A stretch of DNA of 64,000 nt from Prosthecobacter vanneervenii (GCF_014203095.1 NZ_JACHIG010000009.1:1-64000), one strand, 5' to 3'; shown: positions 17,395-26,098, numbered from the stretch's first letter. The notes: generated by a model not told the origin, from the sequence alone. Program-made: numbers and translations.

Positions 17395-17793
17395 TCAAGC
17401 CAGCCAGTCCTCGACCTGCAATCCTGGAACACGTGAAAACTCGCCCACGTTGTTCGTCGCCATACTCAGCCCCTGAGACAAGGCGTGCCCAGCGAGCAGC
17501 ATGTCGTAGGGACCGCACACTTTGCCGATGGACTCGAGATAGGCACGCACCTCTGCCGCCCTAACAGCTGCTGCCTCATCAAACGGCAGCACAGGCACCA
17601 GAGACATCAGGCGCATCACTTTGGCGCGCTCACCGACGGGATTCTGGCATTTGAGCACTCCGGTGAGCAACTCAAAGGCCGTCACCGTGGAAATGGCGCA
17701 ATCCGAGGGCTGGAGCAGTTGCAGCCGCTGCACCGTTTTTTCACGCCCCTTCATCAGGGCGATGCAGATATTGGTATCCAGCAGCACCTTCAT
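17395..17793 (-). CDS. vapC: PIN-domain ribonuclease, VapC-type toxin
   Basis: 132 residues, the usual VapC length. The acidic PIN residues are visible: Asp6 (LLDTN), Glu41 (FELLTG), Asp97 (GPYDMLLAGHA) and the 'TNN..EF' motif near 113-119. Family members cleave tRNA or rRNA. The start overlaps the end of the upstream antitoxin-like gene by 4 bp (ATGA), the typical toxin-antitoxin coupling. Confidence 0.88.
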   Translation of the reverse strand: MKVLLDTNICIALMKGREKTVQRLQLLQPSDCAISTVTAFELLTGVLKCQNPVGERAKVMRLMSLVPVLPFDEAAAVRAAEVRAYLESIGKVCGPYDMLLAGHALSQGLSMATNNVGEFSRVPGLQVEDWLA

Positions 17794-18017
17794 GCATCCA
17801 GCGGTGCGATGGCGGGCGCTGTCCCCTGAGCCGGACGCTCAAACGCAGCATCATCAATGTGGATCTCTTCGAGGAAGCCCTGCGGCCACGTTTTCTGTAC
17901 TTCACTATCAAACATGACTATGACACGACAGTGGCGCGAGAACACTTCAGGGACTGGGCTGCCCAGAGTCAGATGCCGGGGATCCTCCAGCACGGCCGCA
18001 GATTCAAAGAAGCTCAT
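17790..18017 (-). CDS. probable VapB-type antitoxin
   Basis: 75 residues from MSFFESAAVLEDPRHLTL (18017); a longer frame starts at 18143. The N-terminal pattern 'xATLEDxxHLxLxxPxP....CRVIVxFD' is that of small antitoxins found before PIN toxins. The acidic C-terminal half would bind the toxin. The assignment rests mainly on position and size. Confidence 0.7.
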   Translation of the reverse strand: MSFFESAAVLEDPRHLTLGSPVPEVFSRHCRVIVMFDSEVQKTWPQGFLEEIHIDDAAFERPAQGTAPAIAPLDA

Positions 18018-18120
18018 GCTTTGAAGATGGCGGCTGAAGGCTGGACTTTCAACTGGCTTGATCAGCCCTCCGCATTCCACGCGTAACTTTTCTCCGCGCT
18101 CAGGGTTAAGGGATGCCGAC

Positions 18121-19470
18121 ATGACTCCGCTTTGCTCCCGCATCCACTCTCGCTCCTACACTTTCCCTCTCGTTCGCTCTCTTGCCTCCGCCTTTGCGCT
18201 GGCGGCTCCTGCGCTGCTTTCTGCGGCTACCGCAGGCACAGACTGGCCGCGCTTTCTCGGACCCACGGGGGCGGCGGTGGTGGGCGAATCGAAGATCCCG
18301 CTGAAGTGGAGCGACACGGAAAACCTGCTCTGGAAGGCCGCCATGCCCGGCCCGGGCTCCTCCAGCCCCATCGTCTCCGGAGAGCGTGTCTTCGTCACCT
18401 GCTGGAGCGGTTATGGCGACAAGGAGGGTGCGAACGACATGCGCCAGCTCACGCGCCACCTCGTGTGCCTGAACCGCGCCGATGGCAAGATCCTATGGGA
18501 TGCCAAAGTGCCCAGCGCGGCTGCGGAAGATCCATTTCAAGGCTTCATCACCGAGCACGGCTATGCCACGCAGACCCCCGTGACGGATGGCGAGCGCGTG
18601 TATGTCTTCTATGGCAAGACCGGGGCTCTAGCCTTTGACCTTCAGGGCAAAAAGCTCTGGCAGACCTCCTGCGGCACCAGCTCCGGCCAGCGCCGCTGGG
18701 GCTCAGGCGCCAGCCCCATCCTGCATGGTAATGTGCTCATCGTAAACGCCAGCGATGAATCCCAGCTCCTCTACGGCCTGGACAAGCTGACCGGCAAGGT
18801 GCTGTGGAAGGCCGAGGGCGACTACGGCATGGCCTACGGCACGCCCAGCATCCTCAAGCACGACGGCGTGGATGACCTCGTGATCGCCATCCCGCAGGAG
18901 CTCTGGGGCATGAATCCCGAAACCGGCAAGCTGCGCTGGTATGCCGCGCACGGTCTGACCGGCAATGTCTCCCCAAGCATTGTTCCCGGAGCTGCGGGGC
19001 AGGTGTTTGTCTTTGGCGGCTTCCCCTCCACCCGCAGCGTGGGCATCAGCGTGAAGCCGGGTGCCAAGGGCGATCTCGGCACTTCTGCCGTTCTGTGGGA
19101 CAGCAGCTCCAGCACCTACGTGCCCACTCCCGTGTACAAAGACGGCTATCTTTATGTCATCAATGATCAGGGCTTCGCCCTGTGCATCGACGCCAAGACC
19201 GGCGAAGCCGTTTATCGCGAGCGCGTGACCATGGGCTCGCGCGGTGGTGGCAAGCCCTTCTACGCCTCGCCCGTGCTGCTCGGCGACAAGCTGGTGTGCG
19301 TCTCCCGCCGCAACGGCACCTTCATCCTGGCCGCCAGCCCGAAGTACCAACTCCTGGGCACGAACGAATTTGCCAAGGACACCACCTACTTCCACGGCAC
19401 GCCCGCCGTGAGCGGGGACAGGCTGATCCTGCGCAGCAATCAGGCGGTGTATTGCGTGGGGGGGAAGTGA
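18121..19470 (+). CDS. secreted PQQ-like beta-propeller protein
   Basis: 449 residues from the ATG at 18121. The signal peptide runs to about residue 39 ('AAPALLSAATAG'). Repeats of the form 'D.kTGkvlWka' recur through residues 60-449, starting with 'DWPRFLGPTG', the usual opening of the PVC outer-membrane-biogenesis/BamB-like PQQ family. Cofactor binding is not implied: these repeats more often serve as scaffolds. It is divergent from the VapBC pair and followed by array D. Confidence 0.85.
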   Translation: MTPLCSRIHSRSYTFPLVRSLASAFALAAPALLSAATAGTDWPRFLGPTGAAVVGESKIPLKWSDTENLLWKAAMPGPGSSSPIVSGERVFVTCWSGYGDKEGANDMRQLTRHLVCLNRADGKILWDAKVPSAAAEDPFQGFITEHGYATQTPVTDGERVYVFYGKTGALAFDLQGKKLWQTSCGTSSGQRRWGSGASPILHGNVLIVNASDESQLLYGLDKLTGKVLWKAEGDYGMAYGTPSILKHDGVDDLVIAIPQELWGMNPETGKLRWYAAHGLTGNVSPSIVPGAAGQVFVFGGFPSTRSVGISVKPGAKGDLGTSAVLWDSSSSTYVPTPVYKDGYLYVINDQGFALCIDAKTGEAVYRERVTMGSRGGGKPFYASPVLLGDKLVCVSRRNGTFILAASPKYQLLGTNEFAKDTTYFHGTPAVSGDRLILRSNQAVYCVGGK

Positions 19471-19480
19471 GGGAGGCTTG

Positions 19481-19520
19481 CCATGGTTGGCTGTCGTTTG
19501 CGATTGTTTGCAGTGGTTTG
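19481..19520 (-). repeat. 10-bp periodic tandem array D (4 units)
   Basis: On + it reads CCATGGTTGG, CTGTCGTTTG, CGATTGTTTG, CAGTGGTTTG in strict register. It starts 10 bp after the stop codon of the PQQ gene. Confidence 0.72.
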
Positions 19521-19615
19521 CCAGAGTGCGAAAACGCGCGCGAGCACAAGCGCATAGAAACGTAGCGACATAGCGACACATACTCGCCTAGAGCTCCGCG
19601 CTTGCACAGCTATAG

Positions 19616-19645
19616 CAAACCATCGCCAACAACCGCAAACCACTG
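19616..19645 (+). repeat. 10-bp periodic tandem array E (3 units plus a half)
   Basis: CAAACCATCG, CCAACAACCG, CAAACCACTG, then CAAAC. It is inverted relative to array D with 95 bp between them. Confidence 0.7.
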
Positions 19646-19779
19646 CAAACTCTGCCCACTGCTTTTTCGCACCTGTTTCCGTGCTTTTGTGCTTCTCGGG
19701 GGCGGTTTCTCCTACGCAGGGCGTTGGGTGTCCAAAACGGCGGCGAAAGGCCGTGCCGTGCGCGGCGTAGTCCTGCGCC

Positions 19780-20808
19780 ATGATTCGCTCCTTGCTCTTC
19801 GCCGTCGGCGCACTCGCGCTTCTCTCCTCCCCAGCCAGCGCCCAGAACATCCGTGCGGGCATCATCGGGCTGGACACCTCCCACGTGCTGGCCTTCACCA
19901 AGACGCTGAACACCACGCCGCAGAAGCCGGAGGTCATGGGCGTGCGCCTGGTGGCCGCGTATCCGCAGGGGTCCAAGGACATTCCCTCCAGCACCCAGCG
20001 CGTGCCGGAGTACACGGAGAAGGTGAAGGCCATGGGCGTGGAGATCGTGCCCAGCATCCACGACCTGCTGGACAAGGTGGACGTGGTCTTTCTGGAGTCC
20101 AATGACGGCCGCGTGCACCTGGAGCAGGTGCTGCCGTGCCTGGAGGCGCACAAGCCCGTCTTCATCGACAAGCCCATCGCCGGCACGCTGGTGGACGCCA
20201 TCAAGATCCTCGACGCCTCCAAGAAGGCCAGCATCCCGGTCTTCTCGTCATCCTCCCTGCGCTTTGGCAAAGGCACCAAGGCCGTGCGCGGTGGCAGCGT
20301 GGGCAAAGTGCAGAAGGCCAATACCACCAGCCCCGCCAGCCTGGAGGAGCACCACCCTGACCTCTTCTGGTACGGCATCCACGGTGTGGAGTCCCTCTTT
20401 ACCGTCATGGGCACCGGCTGCCAAAGCGTGAAGCGCGGCACCGTGATGGAGGAAGTGACCACCGTGGACAAGGCCACCAAGAAGGAGAGCAAGCAGACCG
20501 TCAGCCGCATCACCGTGACCGGCACCTGGGAAGGTGGCCGCACCGGCACCTTTACCGAGTCCAAAGGCTACGGCGGCAAGGCCATTGGCGAGAAAGGCGA
20601 GGCCGACATCGGCACCTACGACGGCTATGATCCCCTGCTCTACGCCGCCGTTCACTTCTTCCGCACCGGCGTGGCCCCCGTGACCCCCGAGGAAACCCTG
20701 GAGATCTACGCCTTCATGGAAGCCGCCGATGAGAGCAAACGCCGCGGCGGTGCTGAAGTCACGATCAAGGAAGTGATGGACAAGGCCCTGGCCGAGGCGC
20801 GGAAGTAA
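19780..20808 (+). CDS. exported Gfo/Idh/MocA-family protein
   Basis: 342 residues with a signal peptide ('SSPASAQ', cleavage near 22). A Rossmann start 'IRAGIIGLDTSHVLAFTKTLN' (24-44) lacks a full GxGxxG but is usual for a secreted PVC subgroup. 'PVFIDKPIAG' near residue 127 is the family EKP-type motif with Asp for Glu. The second half is the alpha/beta substrate domain ('LEEHHPDLFWYGIHGVESL'). It probably acts on a sugar or polyol; whether it binds NAD outside the cytoplasm is unclear. Single gene. Confidence 0.8.
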   Translation: MIRSLLFAVGALALLSSPASAQNIRAGIIGLDTSHVLAFTKTLNTTPQKPEVMGVRLVAAYPQGSKDIPSSTQRVPEYTEKVKAMGVEIVPSIHDLLDKVDVVFLESNDGRVHLEQVLPCLEAHKPVFIDKPIAGTLVDAIKILDASKKASIPVFSSSSLRFGKGTKAVRGGSVGKVQKANTTSPASLEEHHPDLFWYGIHGVESLFTVMGTGCQSVKRGTVMEEVTTVDKATKKESKQTVSRITVTGTWEGGRTGTFTESKGYGGKAIGEKGEADIGTYDGYDPLLYAAVHFFRTGVAPVTPEETLEIYAFMEAADESKRRGGAEVTIKEVMDKALAEARK

Positions 20809-20820
20809 GCCGCCCCTAAG

Positions 20821-20848
20821 CGCGGAGCGGACATCCATTCCCGCTCCG
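20821..20848. terminator. 9-bp hairpin after the Gfo/Idh/MocA gene
   Basis: GCGGAGCGG (20821-20829) and CCGCTCCGC (20840-20848), loop 10 nt, 13 bp after the stop codon. There is no T-run, so if it terminates it does so poorly. It may instead be a GGAG-type REP. Confidence 0.4.
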
Positions 20849-21042
20849 CCAGCGTTACTCCTGCATCTCCTCAACCCCCCGAGAATTCACTCGTGGGACC
20901 TGTGGGTGACGGCCATGAAAAAACATTCTGTTATGCGCAACAAGATCGCTGCCGTGGGTTTTTCCTGCCAGCCATCGCCATGAAAGAGCCCCTTTCTTTC
21001 CGACGGAATTGTTCAACATTACCCGGTATCCCCCGTCTGAAA

Positions 21043-21065
21043 GCACTGCGGCACGTCCGCAGTGC
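21043..21065 (+). promoter_or_regulatory. leader hairpin of the HtrA gene
   Basis: Perfect 9-bp stem GCACTGCGG/CCGCAGTGC with loop CACGT, 30 bp before the start codon. The position suggests an mRNA leader structure or an operator. No T-run follows. Confidence 0.4.
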
Positions 21066-21095
21066 CAGCCCCAAAAACCAACCTCCGCACCACTC

Positions 21096-22805
21096 ATGAA
21101 GACTCATCCCCGCTTCTGTATCGCGTTCACCTGTGCCGGTGTGCTGGCCGCAGGCCTCTCCGGCCTCCAAGCCCAGCAGGCAGTGGCACCGCTCCCTCCG
21201 ACCGAGAAGGCTGTGTCAACGCCCACGCTGATGCCGCCTGCGGACCAAAAGGGACAGCCGCCCTCGGAGTTTTCCGGCAAAATCCTCAAGGACAACAGCC
21301 CCCTGCCCAATAACGGGCAGCTGCAGATGAGCTACGCCAGCGTGGTGGACAAGATCCTGCCCAGCGTGGTGACCATCTACTCCTCCACCCCCATCAAGAC
21401 CCCGGGCGTGGACCAGATCCCGCCGCAGCTGCGCCCCTTCTTTTACCGCTTCTTTGGCGGCCCGGACGGTTTTGGCGGCATGAATGAGGACGATGAGCCC
21501 GCGCCGAATCCCAACCCGCGCCGCCGTGGCCAGCCGCAGCAGCCCCAGCGCCCGCAGATCCCCCAGGATGACGACGCCCACCAGGAGCGCGGTGTCGGCT
21601 CCGGCATGATCGTGACGCAAGACGGCTACATCATCACCAACAACCACGTGGTGGCCGACGCCAAAAAGATCGAGGTTTCCCTGGATGAAAACGGCGCCAC
21701 CAAGACCTACAAGGCCGAGGTGATAGGCACCGATCCGCTGACAGACGTGGCGCTGATCAAGATCGACGCCAAGGGCCTCAAGCCCGCCACGCTGGGAGAC
21801 AGCTCCAAGCTGCGCGTGGGAGACATCGTGCTGGCAGCCGGTGCGCCCATGGAGCTCAGCCGCTCCGTGACGCAGGGCATCGTCAGCGCCCTGGGCCGCA
21901 GCAATGAGGGCATCGTGGGCAAGAACAACGGCCGCACCCGCGTGCAGGGCTATGAGGACTTCATCCAGACGGATGCCTCCATCAATCCCGGCAACTCCGG
22001 CGGCCCGCTGGTGGACGGCATGGGCCGTGTGGTGGGCATCAGCACCGCCATTCTCTCCCGCAGCGGCATGAATGCCGGCATCGGCTTTGCCATCCCGATC
22101 AACATGGCCCTCAACATCGTCGAGGACCTGCTGGACGACGGCGCAGTGCAGCGCGGCTTTCTCGGCGTGCAGATCGCCGACTTGGACGCAGCCCTGGCCG
22201 AGCGCCTTGGCATCAAGGAGCAGGGCGGCGCTGTCGTGATGATGGTGGGCTCGGAATCTCCTGCCGAAAAAGCCGGTGTGCAGCTGGAGGACGTCATCGT
22301 CTCCATCAACAACCAGAGGGTGGACAACAGCAGCCGCCTGCGACTCATCGTCAGCAGTGCCAAGCCCGGATCGCAGATCCCCATCGAGGTGATGCGCGGC
22401 GGCAAGAAGATCACTCTCACCGCCACCCTGGAGGCCCTGCCAGAGGAGGCCCTCTCTGAAAACGGCGGCAGCCGCATGCTGCCCCGCCCCGGCCAGGGCG
22501 GCCCGGCCAAGGACAACATCGGCGAGCTCGTCACCGGCGTGACCGTGCAGACTCTGACCCCCGCCCTGCGCGAGCGCCACGACGTACCCGCCAGCGTCAG
22601 CGGCGTCATCGTCACCAAGCTGGAGCCCGACAGCCGCGCCGCCGCCATGGGTGTGGCGGAGAACGACGTGATCACCCACGTGAACCGCAAGCCCGTGGCC
22701 AATGCCGCCGAGGCCCGCGCCCTGGCGAAGAACAGCGAAAACACCGTGCTGCTGCGCGTGTGGAGCAAGGGAGACACCAAGCTCCTCATGGTGCCCAACA
22801 ACTGA
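21096..22805 (+). CDS. periplasmic HtrA/DegP-type serine protease with two PDZ domains
   Basis: 569 residues from the ATG at 21096. A signal peptide ('GLSGLQAQQ') and a Pro/Gln-rich stretch (about 110-170) precede the trypsin-like domain. The triad is visible: His184 (ITNNHVV), Asp217 (PLTDVALI), Ser301 (NPGNSGGPLVD). PDZ1 is at about 375-460 ('RGFLGVQIADLDAALAERLG') and PDZ2 at about 485-565 ('GVTVQTLTPALRERHDVP'). DegP/DegQ proteins degrade or refold misfolded envelope proteins. Length and order fit the Do family. A leader hairpin precedes it and a strong terminator follows, so it is monocistronic. Confidence 0.92.
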   Translation: MKTHPRFCIAFTCAGVLAAGLSGLQAQQAVAPLPPTEKAVSTPTLMPPADQKGQPPSEFSGKILKDNSPLPNNGQLQMSYASVVDKILPSVVTIYSSTPIKTPGVDQIPPQLRPFFYRFFGGPDGFGGMNEDDEPAPNPNPRRRGQPQQPQRPQIPQDDDAHQERGVGSGMIVTQDGYIITNNHVVADAKKIEVSLDENGATKTYKAEVIGTDPLTDVALIKIDAKGLKPATLGDSSKLRVGDIVLAAGAPMELSRSVTQGIVSALGRSNEGIVGKNNGRTRVQGYEDFIQTDASINPGNSGGPLVDGMGRVVGISTAILSRSGMNAGIGFAIPINMALNIVEDLLDDGAVQRGFLGVQIADLDAALAERLGIKEQGGAVVMMVGSESPAEKAGVQLEDVIVSINNQRVDNSSRLRLIVSSAKPGSQIPIEVMRGGKKITLTATLEALPEEALSENGGSRMLPRPGQGGPAKDNIGELVTGVTVQTLTPALRERHDVPASVSGVIVTKLEPDSRAAAMGVAENDVITHVNRKPVANAAEARALAKNSENTVLLRVWSKGDTKLLMVPNN

Positions 22806-22823
22806 GGCGCGACTGATTCAAAC

Positions 22824-22859
22824 GCCCGCGTGTGCTCCACAGCATGCGCGGGCTTTTTT
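22824..22859 (+). terminator. intrinsic terminator of the HtrA gene
   Basis: GCCCGCG (22824-22830) pairs with CGCGGGC (22847-22853), with inner pairing GCT/AGC, followed by six T. It lies 18 bp after the stop codon. Confidence 0.88.
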
Positions 22860-22956
22860 GTTTAGAGCAGTCTTGCTATGCCGCTGCAATTAAAGCGCGT
22901 CCGCATCAACGCCCGTTTGCGAATGTCCGGATGCATGGCTGTTTGCGCCAGCCCTC

Positions 22957-22981
22957 CCCAGTTGCGGCGCAACTGGGCTGC
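22957..22981 (-). repeat. REP palindrome of the RAYT class, before the tatD-like gene
   Basis: CCCAGTTGCG-G-CGCAACTGGG (22957-22977). On minus it is preceded by GCAG (22981-22978) instead of GTAG. It ends 3 bp before the ATG of the next gene, so it covers the usual ribosome-binding position. Confidence 0.8.
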
Positions 22982-22984
22982 TTT

Positions 22985-23779
22985 ATGCTCTACGACGCCC
23001 ACAATCACCTGCAGGACGACCGCCTTGAACCATGGCGGGCGGAGATCATTGCAGGCATGCCGCAGACCGGGCTGGCGGAGATGATCGTGAATGGCTCCTG
23101 CGAGGAGGACTGGCCCGCTGTGGCGGAGCTGGCGCGCCAGCACTCGTGGGTGCGCCCGGCCTTTGGATTGCACCCGTGGTATGTCAAAGAGCGCACACCT
23201 GAATGGGCCACCACATTGCGGCATTTTCTGGTATCCCACCCCAAAGCTGTGGTGGGAGAGATCGGCCTGGACCGCTGGATCGAGAACCCGGACATCGAGG
23301 CCCAGCTCGACTGTCTGCGCACGCAGCTGGCCCTGGCCGTGGAGCTGGACCGCCCCGCCATCATCCACTGCCTGCGCGCCTTTGGCCTGCTGGAGGAGAC
23401 GCTGCGCAGCACCCCGCTGCCACGCCGTGGATTCCTGCTGCACTCCTACGGCGGCCCTGCGGAGATGATTCCGAGCTTTGTCAAAATGGGCGCCTACTTC
23501 TCCCTCAGTCCCTACTTTGGGCACTCGCGCAAAGCCGCGCAATTGGAGACCTTCGCCAAGGTTCCCCTGGACCGCCTTCTTGCCGAAACCGACGCCCCCG
23601 ACATGTGGCCGCCGGACGAGCTCAACCCCCATCCGCTGCACACAGCTAATGGCAAGGCGCTGAATCATCCGGCCAACCTGCGCGTGAGCTACGAGCTGCT
23701 GGCCAGGGTTCGGGGGATGGGTGTGGATGAATTGCAAGGAATCATCTCAACGAATTACAACGCACTCTTTGCCTTCTAA
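22985..23779 (+). CDS. TatD-family metal-dependent hydrolase
   Basis: 264 residues from MLYDAHNHL (22985); the frame is open further upstream only through repeat DNA. TatD motifs in order: DAHNHL (metal His pair), 'AFGLHPWYV', 'VVGEIGLDR' (Glu), 'AIIHCLRAFG', 'LHSYGGP' and 'LLAETDAPD'. TatD enzymes are 3'-5' DNA exonucleases or related TIM-barrel metallohydrolases; the real substrate of this branch is not known. A REP palindrome sits directly before the start. Confidence 0.85.
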   Translation: MLYDAHNHLQDDRLEPWRAEIIAGMPQTGLAEMIVNGSCEEDWPAVAELARQHSWVRPAFGLHPWYVKERTPEWATTLRHFLVSHPKAVVGEIGLDRWIENPDIEAQLDCLRTQLALAVELDRPAIIHCLRAFGLLEETLRSTPLPRRGFLLHSYGGPAEMIPSFVKMGAYFSLSPYFGHSRKAAQLETFAKVPLDRLLAETDAPDMWPPDELNPHPLHTANGKALNHPANLRVSYELLARVRGMGVDELQGIISTNYNALFAF

Positions 23780-23832
23780 GTGTTGCGCGGCAGCAAGACA
23801 GGGCCAACGCTGGCCCGTCACCTGCTCTCAAT

Positions 23833-25251
23833 ATGCCAACCATGCGCAAAACCAAAATCCTCTGCACTCTCGGGCCTGCCACGGAGAGTCCTGAAGTCCT
23901 GGCTAATCTAATCGCGAAAGGAGCGGATGTGATCCGCCTGAACATGAGCCATGCCTCGCATGACTGGGTGCGCACCGTCTATGGCCGCGTGCGGGAGGCC
24001 GCCGCCGCCTCCAAGCGGGAGATCGCCGTGCTCATGGACCTGACCGGCCCGAGCATACGCACCGGAGATGTGGAGCAGCCCTGGCAGCTGCAGGTGGGAG
24101 ACACTGTGGAGTTTCGCTGCAAGCCGGAGGCCCCCGCCACCACCAAGTATTCCGTCACTGTGAACTACCCGGAGCTGGGCAAGGACCTCAAAATCGGCGA
24201 CACCATCATGGTCGATGGAGGCATGATTCAGGTGAAGGCCACCGAAGTCTCCACCGTGCGCGTCATCGGCACCGTGATGACGAAAGGCGAGATGAAATCC
24301 CGCCGCCATATCAATCTGCCCGGCGTACCGGTGCGCCTGCCCCCGCTCACGCAAAAGGACTACGCAGACCTCGACCTCGGGGTGGAGTTGGGCGTGGATT
24401 TCTTTGCCCTCAGCTTTGCGCGGGAGCCCGGCCACCTGCAGCACCTGCAGCTTCTGCTGGAGCAGAAACAGAGCAAGGCGCGCGTCATCGCCAAAATCGA
24501 GAACCAGCAGGCCATCGACAACATCGACGCGCTGGTGGAGGCATCTGGAGGCATCATGATCGCCCGCGGGGATCTCGGCAGCGAGTGCCCCATTGAAGAC
24601 CTGCCGCTGATCCAGCGCCAGATCGTGGAGCGCTGCTCCTACCACGGCCGAAAGGTCATCGTGGCCACGCAGATGCTTGAGAGCATGATCGAAAACCCCG
24701 TGCCAACCCGCGCGGAAGTCACGGATATTTTCAATGCCGTGATCGAGCAGGTGGACTGCGTAATGCTCAGCGGCGAAACCAGCGTAGGCCGCTATCCTGA
24801 GAAGTGCGTGGAGGTGCTGGACACCGTCATCAGCCGCATCGAGCAAAAGTATCCCTCCGGACGCTTTGCCAGTGATGCCCCGCTGAAGACCAACAAGCAC
24901 AAGACCGTGAAGGCCGCCATCACACTGGCCAACAGCATTCCCGGCAGCAAGCTGCTCGTCTTCACCATCCGTGGCGTCATGGCGCATCTGCTGGCGCATC
25001 AGCGTCCGGAGTTTGCGCCCATCTTTGCCTTTACACCCAACCTGCACGTGAGCCGCACACTTGTCACGGCACGCGGGGTAAACCCCTTTGTGCTGCAGTT
25101 TGCCGAAGGCGACCCTGAGGCGGCCATCCGCAACGCGCTGGAACTCCTGCGTCGTGAAAAACTCATCAAGCATGGAGACCCTCTGGTCATCCTCAGTGAT
25201 GCGCTATATGACGGCATCAATGTGGATGCCATCCTGCTGCGGGAGGCTTGA
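23833..25251 (+). CDS. pyk: pyruvate kinase
   Basis: 472 residues, the normal length. It converts PEP and ADP to pyruvate and ATP, the last step of glycolysis. Visible motifs: 'KTKILCTLGPAT' at the N-terminus, 'IRLNMSHAS', 'VLMDLTGPSIRTG', 'RVIAKIENQQAIDN' (active-site Lys and Glu), 'GIMIARGDLGSE' and 'VATQMLESMIENPVPTRAE'. The C-terminal regulatory domain (about 350-472) is complete. It lies 53 bp after tatD and may be co-transcribed. Confidence 0.95.
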   Translation: MPTMRKTKILCTLGPATESPEVLANLIAKGADVIRLNMSHASHDWVRTVYGRVREAAAASKREIAVLMDLTGPSIRTGDVEQPWQLQVGDTVEFRCKPEAPATTKYSVTVNYPELGKDLKIGDTIMVDGGMIQVKATEVSTVRVIGTVMTKGEMKSRRHINLPGVPVRLPPLTQKDYADLDLGVELGVDFFALSFAREPGHLQHLQLLLEQKQSKARVIAKIENQQAIDNIDALVEASGGIMIARGDLGSECPIEDLPLIQRQIVERCSYHGRKVIVATQMLESMIENPVPTRAEVTDIFNAVIEQVDCVMLSGETSVGRYPEKCVEVLDTVISRIEQKYPSGRFASDAPLKTNKHKTVKAAITLANSIPGSKLLVFTIRGVMAHLLAHQRPEFAPIFAFTPNLHVSRTLVTARGVNPFVLQFAEGDPEAAIRNALELLRREKLIKHGDPLVILSDALYDGINVDAILLREA

Positions 25252-25275
25252 AAGCACGCCACATTTCGGGCAAAA

Positions 25276-25291
25276 TAGGGCTCAGCCCTAC
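25276..25291 (-). repeat. short GTAG palindrome before an SHD1-like gene
   Basis: TAGGGCT-C-AGCCCTA (25276-25290), with GTAG on minus at 25291-25288, ending 12 bp before the next start codon. Its tail CTACTTT is like that of the REP at 712-735. Confidence 0.4.
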
Positions 25292-25303
25292 TTTCTCGCG
25301 GCC

Positions 25304-26098
25304 ATGCGCTTTCTCTGCCTGCTCTTACTATCGTTCGTCACAGCACCTTTGGCTGCTGCGGAGAACCGCGTGTTTGTCAGCCTCGCGGGCTCGCTGCTGG
25401 AGGCGGAGATCACCGCTGTCTCCGGTGACAGCGTGACGCTGAAACGCGCCGACGATCAGCAGACTCTCACCGTCAGCCGCAAGACACTCTGCAAGGAGGA
25501 CAACGCGTACATTTCCCGCTGGCAGGAGCAGCATGGGACCACTCCGGCCACAGCAGCAGCACCACCGGCTCCTGCGCCAGCTCCGGCAGCGGCTCCATCG
25601 CAGAAATACCGGCTGGTCTGCCAGACGCTGCCAGCCAAGAACACGCGGGGCGCATCCGACGGCGACCTGCGAACCGTGGAGGTCACTTACACTTTCAACC
25701 TCAGCAACCAGGAGGTGCGGCGCGACCTGGAAAATGCCCGCGGCACCGCCATCACTCTGGCCCGAAACCTCAGCGATTCCGACGATCATTTGATCGTGCT
25801 GCAGAAAGTGAACTTTGAGATAAACATCCGCGCACAGTCAAAAATGGTCTATACCACGCCACCTGTGCATCTTACGTACAGCCAGGATCCCAGCGACCGC
25901 TATGGTGTCAAAACTCACGGCTATGTCTTCATCATCCAGGATGCTGCCGGAAACATGATTCATGTGGAGGCCAGCCCCGACGCCAACGCCCGCTACACCA
26001 AGGAGATTCTGGCTTTGGACAAAGTGCCCTGCGTTGTGAATCGCGAATTCCGTGTGCAGACCGGGAGCACCTTGCCGCTCTACAACATCAGATTCTAA
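25304..26098 (+). CDS. secreted SHD1-like protein of unknown function
   Basis: 264 residues from the ATG at 25304. The signal peptide cleaves near 'APLAAAENR'. Residues 22-75 ('VFVSLAGSLLEAEITAVSGD', then 'SRKTLCKEDNAYISRWQEQH') look like the SHD1-type domain also present in the protein at 1454-2350. An Ala/Pro linker (about 80-103) leads to a beta-rich domain (about 105-264) with no family I recognise. It follows pyk by 52 bp; the role is unknown. Confidence 0.72.
   Translation: MRFLCLLLLSFVTAPLAAAENRVFVSLAGSLLEAEITAVSGDSVTLKRADDQQTLTVSRKTLCKEDNAYISRWQEQHGTTPATAAAPPAPAPAPAAAPSQKYRLVCQTLPAKNTRGASDGDLRTVEVTYTFNLSNQEVRRDLENARGTAITLARNLSDSDDHLIVLQKVNFEINIRAQSKMVYTTPPVHLTYSQDPSDRYGVKTHGYVFIIQDAAGNMIHVEASPDANARYTKEILALDKVPCVVNREFRVQTGSTLPLYNIRF

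Larger units (their letters stand above)
19471..19779. other. intergenic with inverted 10-bp arrays, no gene seen
   Basis: 309 bp. Array D (19481-19520, minus) and array E (19616-19645, plus) flank 95 bp of sequence with short repeats such as 'GTAGCGACA/ATAGCGACA'. The rest is the leader of the next gene. No coding sequence. Confidence 0.6.

Noticed and set aside
3395..19645. Periodic arrays as CRISPR
   Set aside because: The repeating unit is only 10 bp, contiguous and degenerate, with no spacers and no cas genes.
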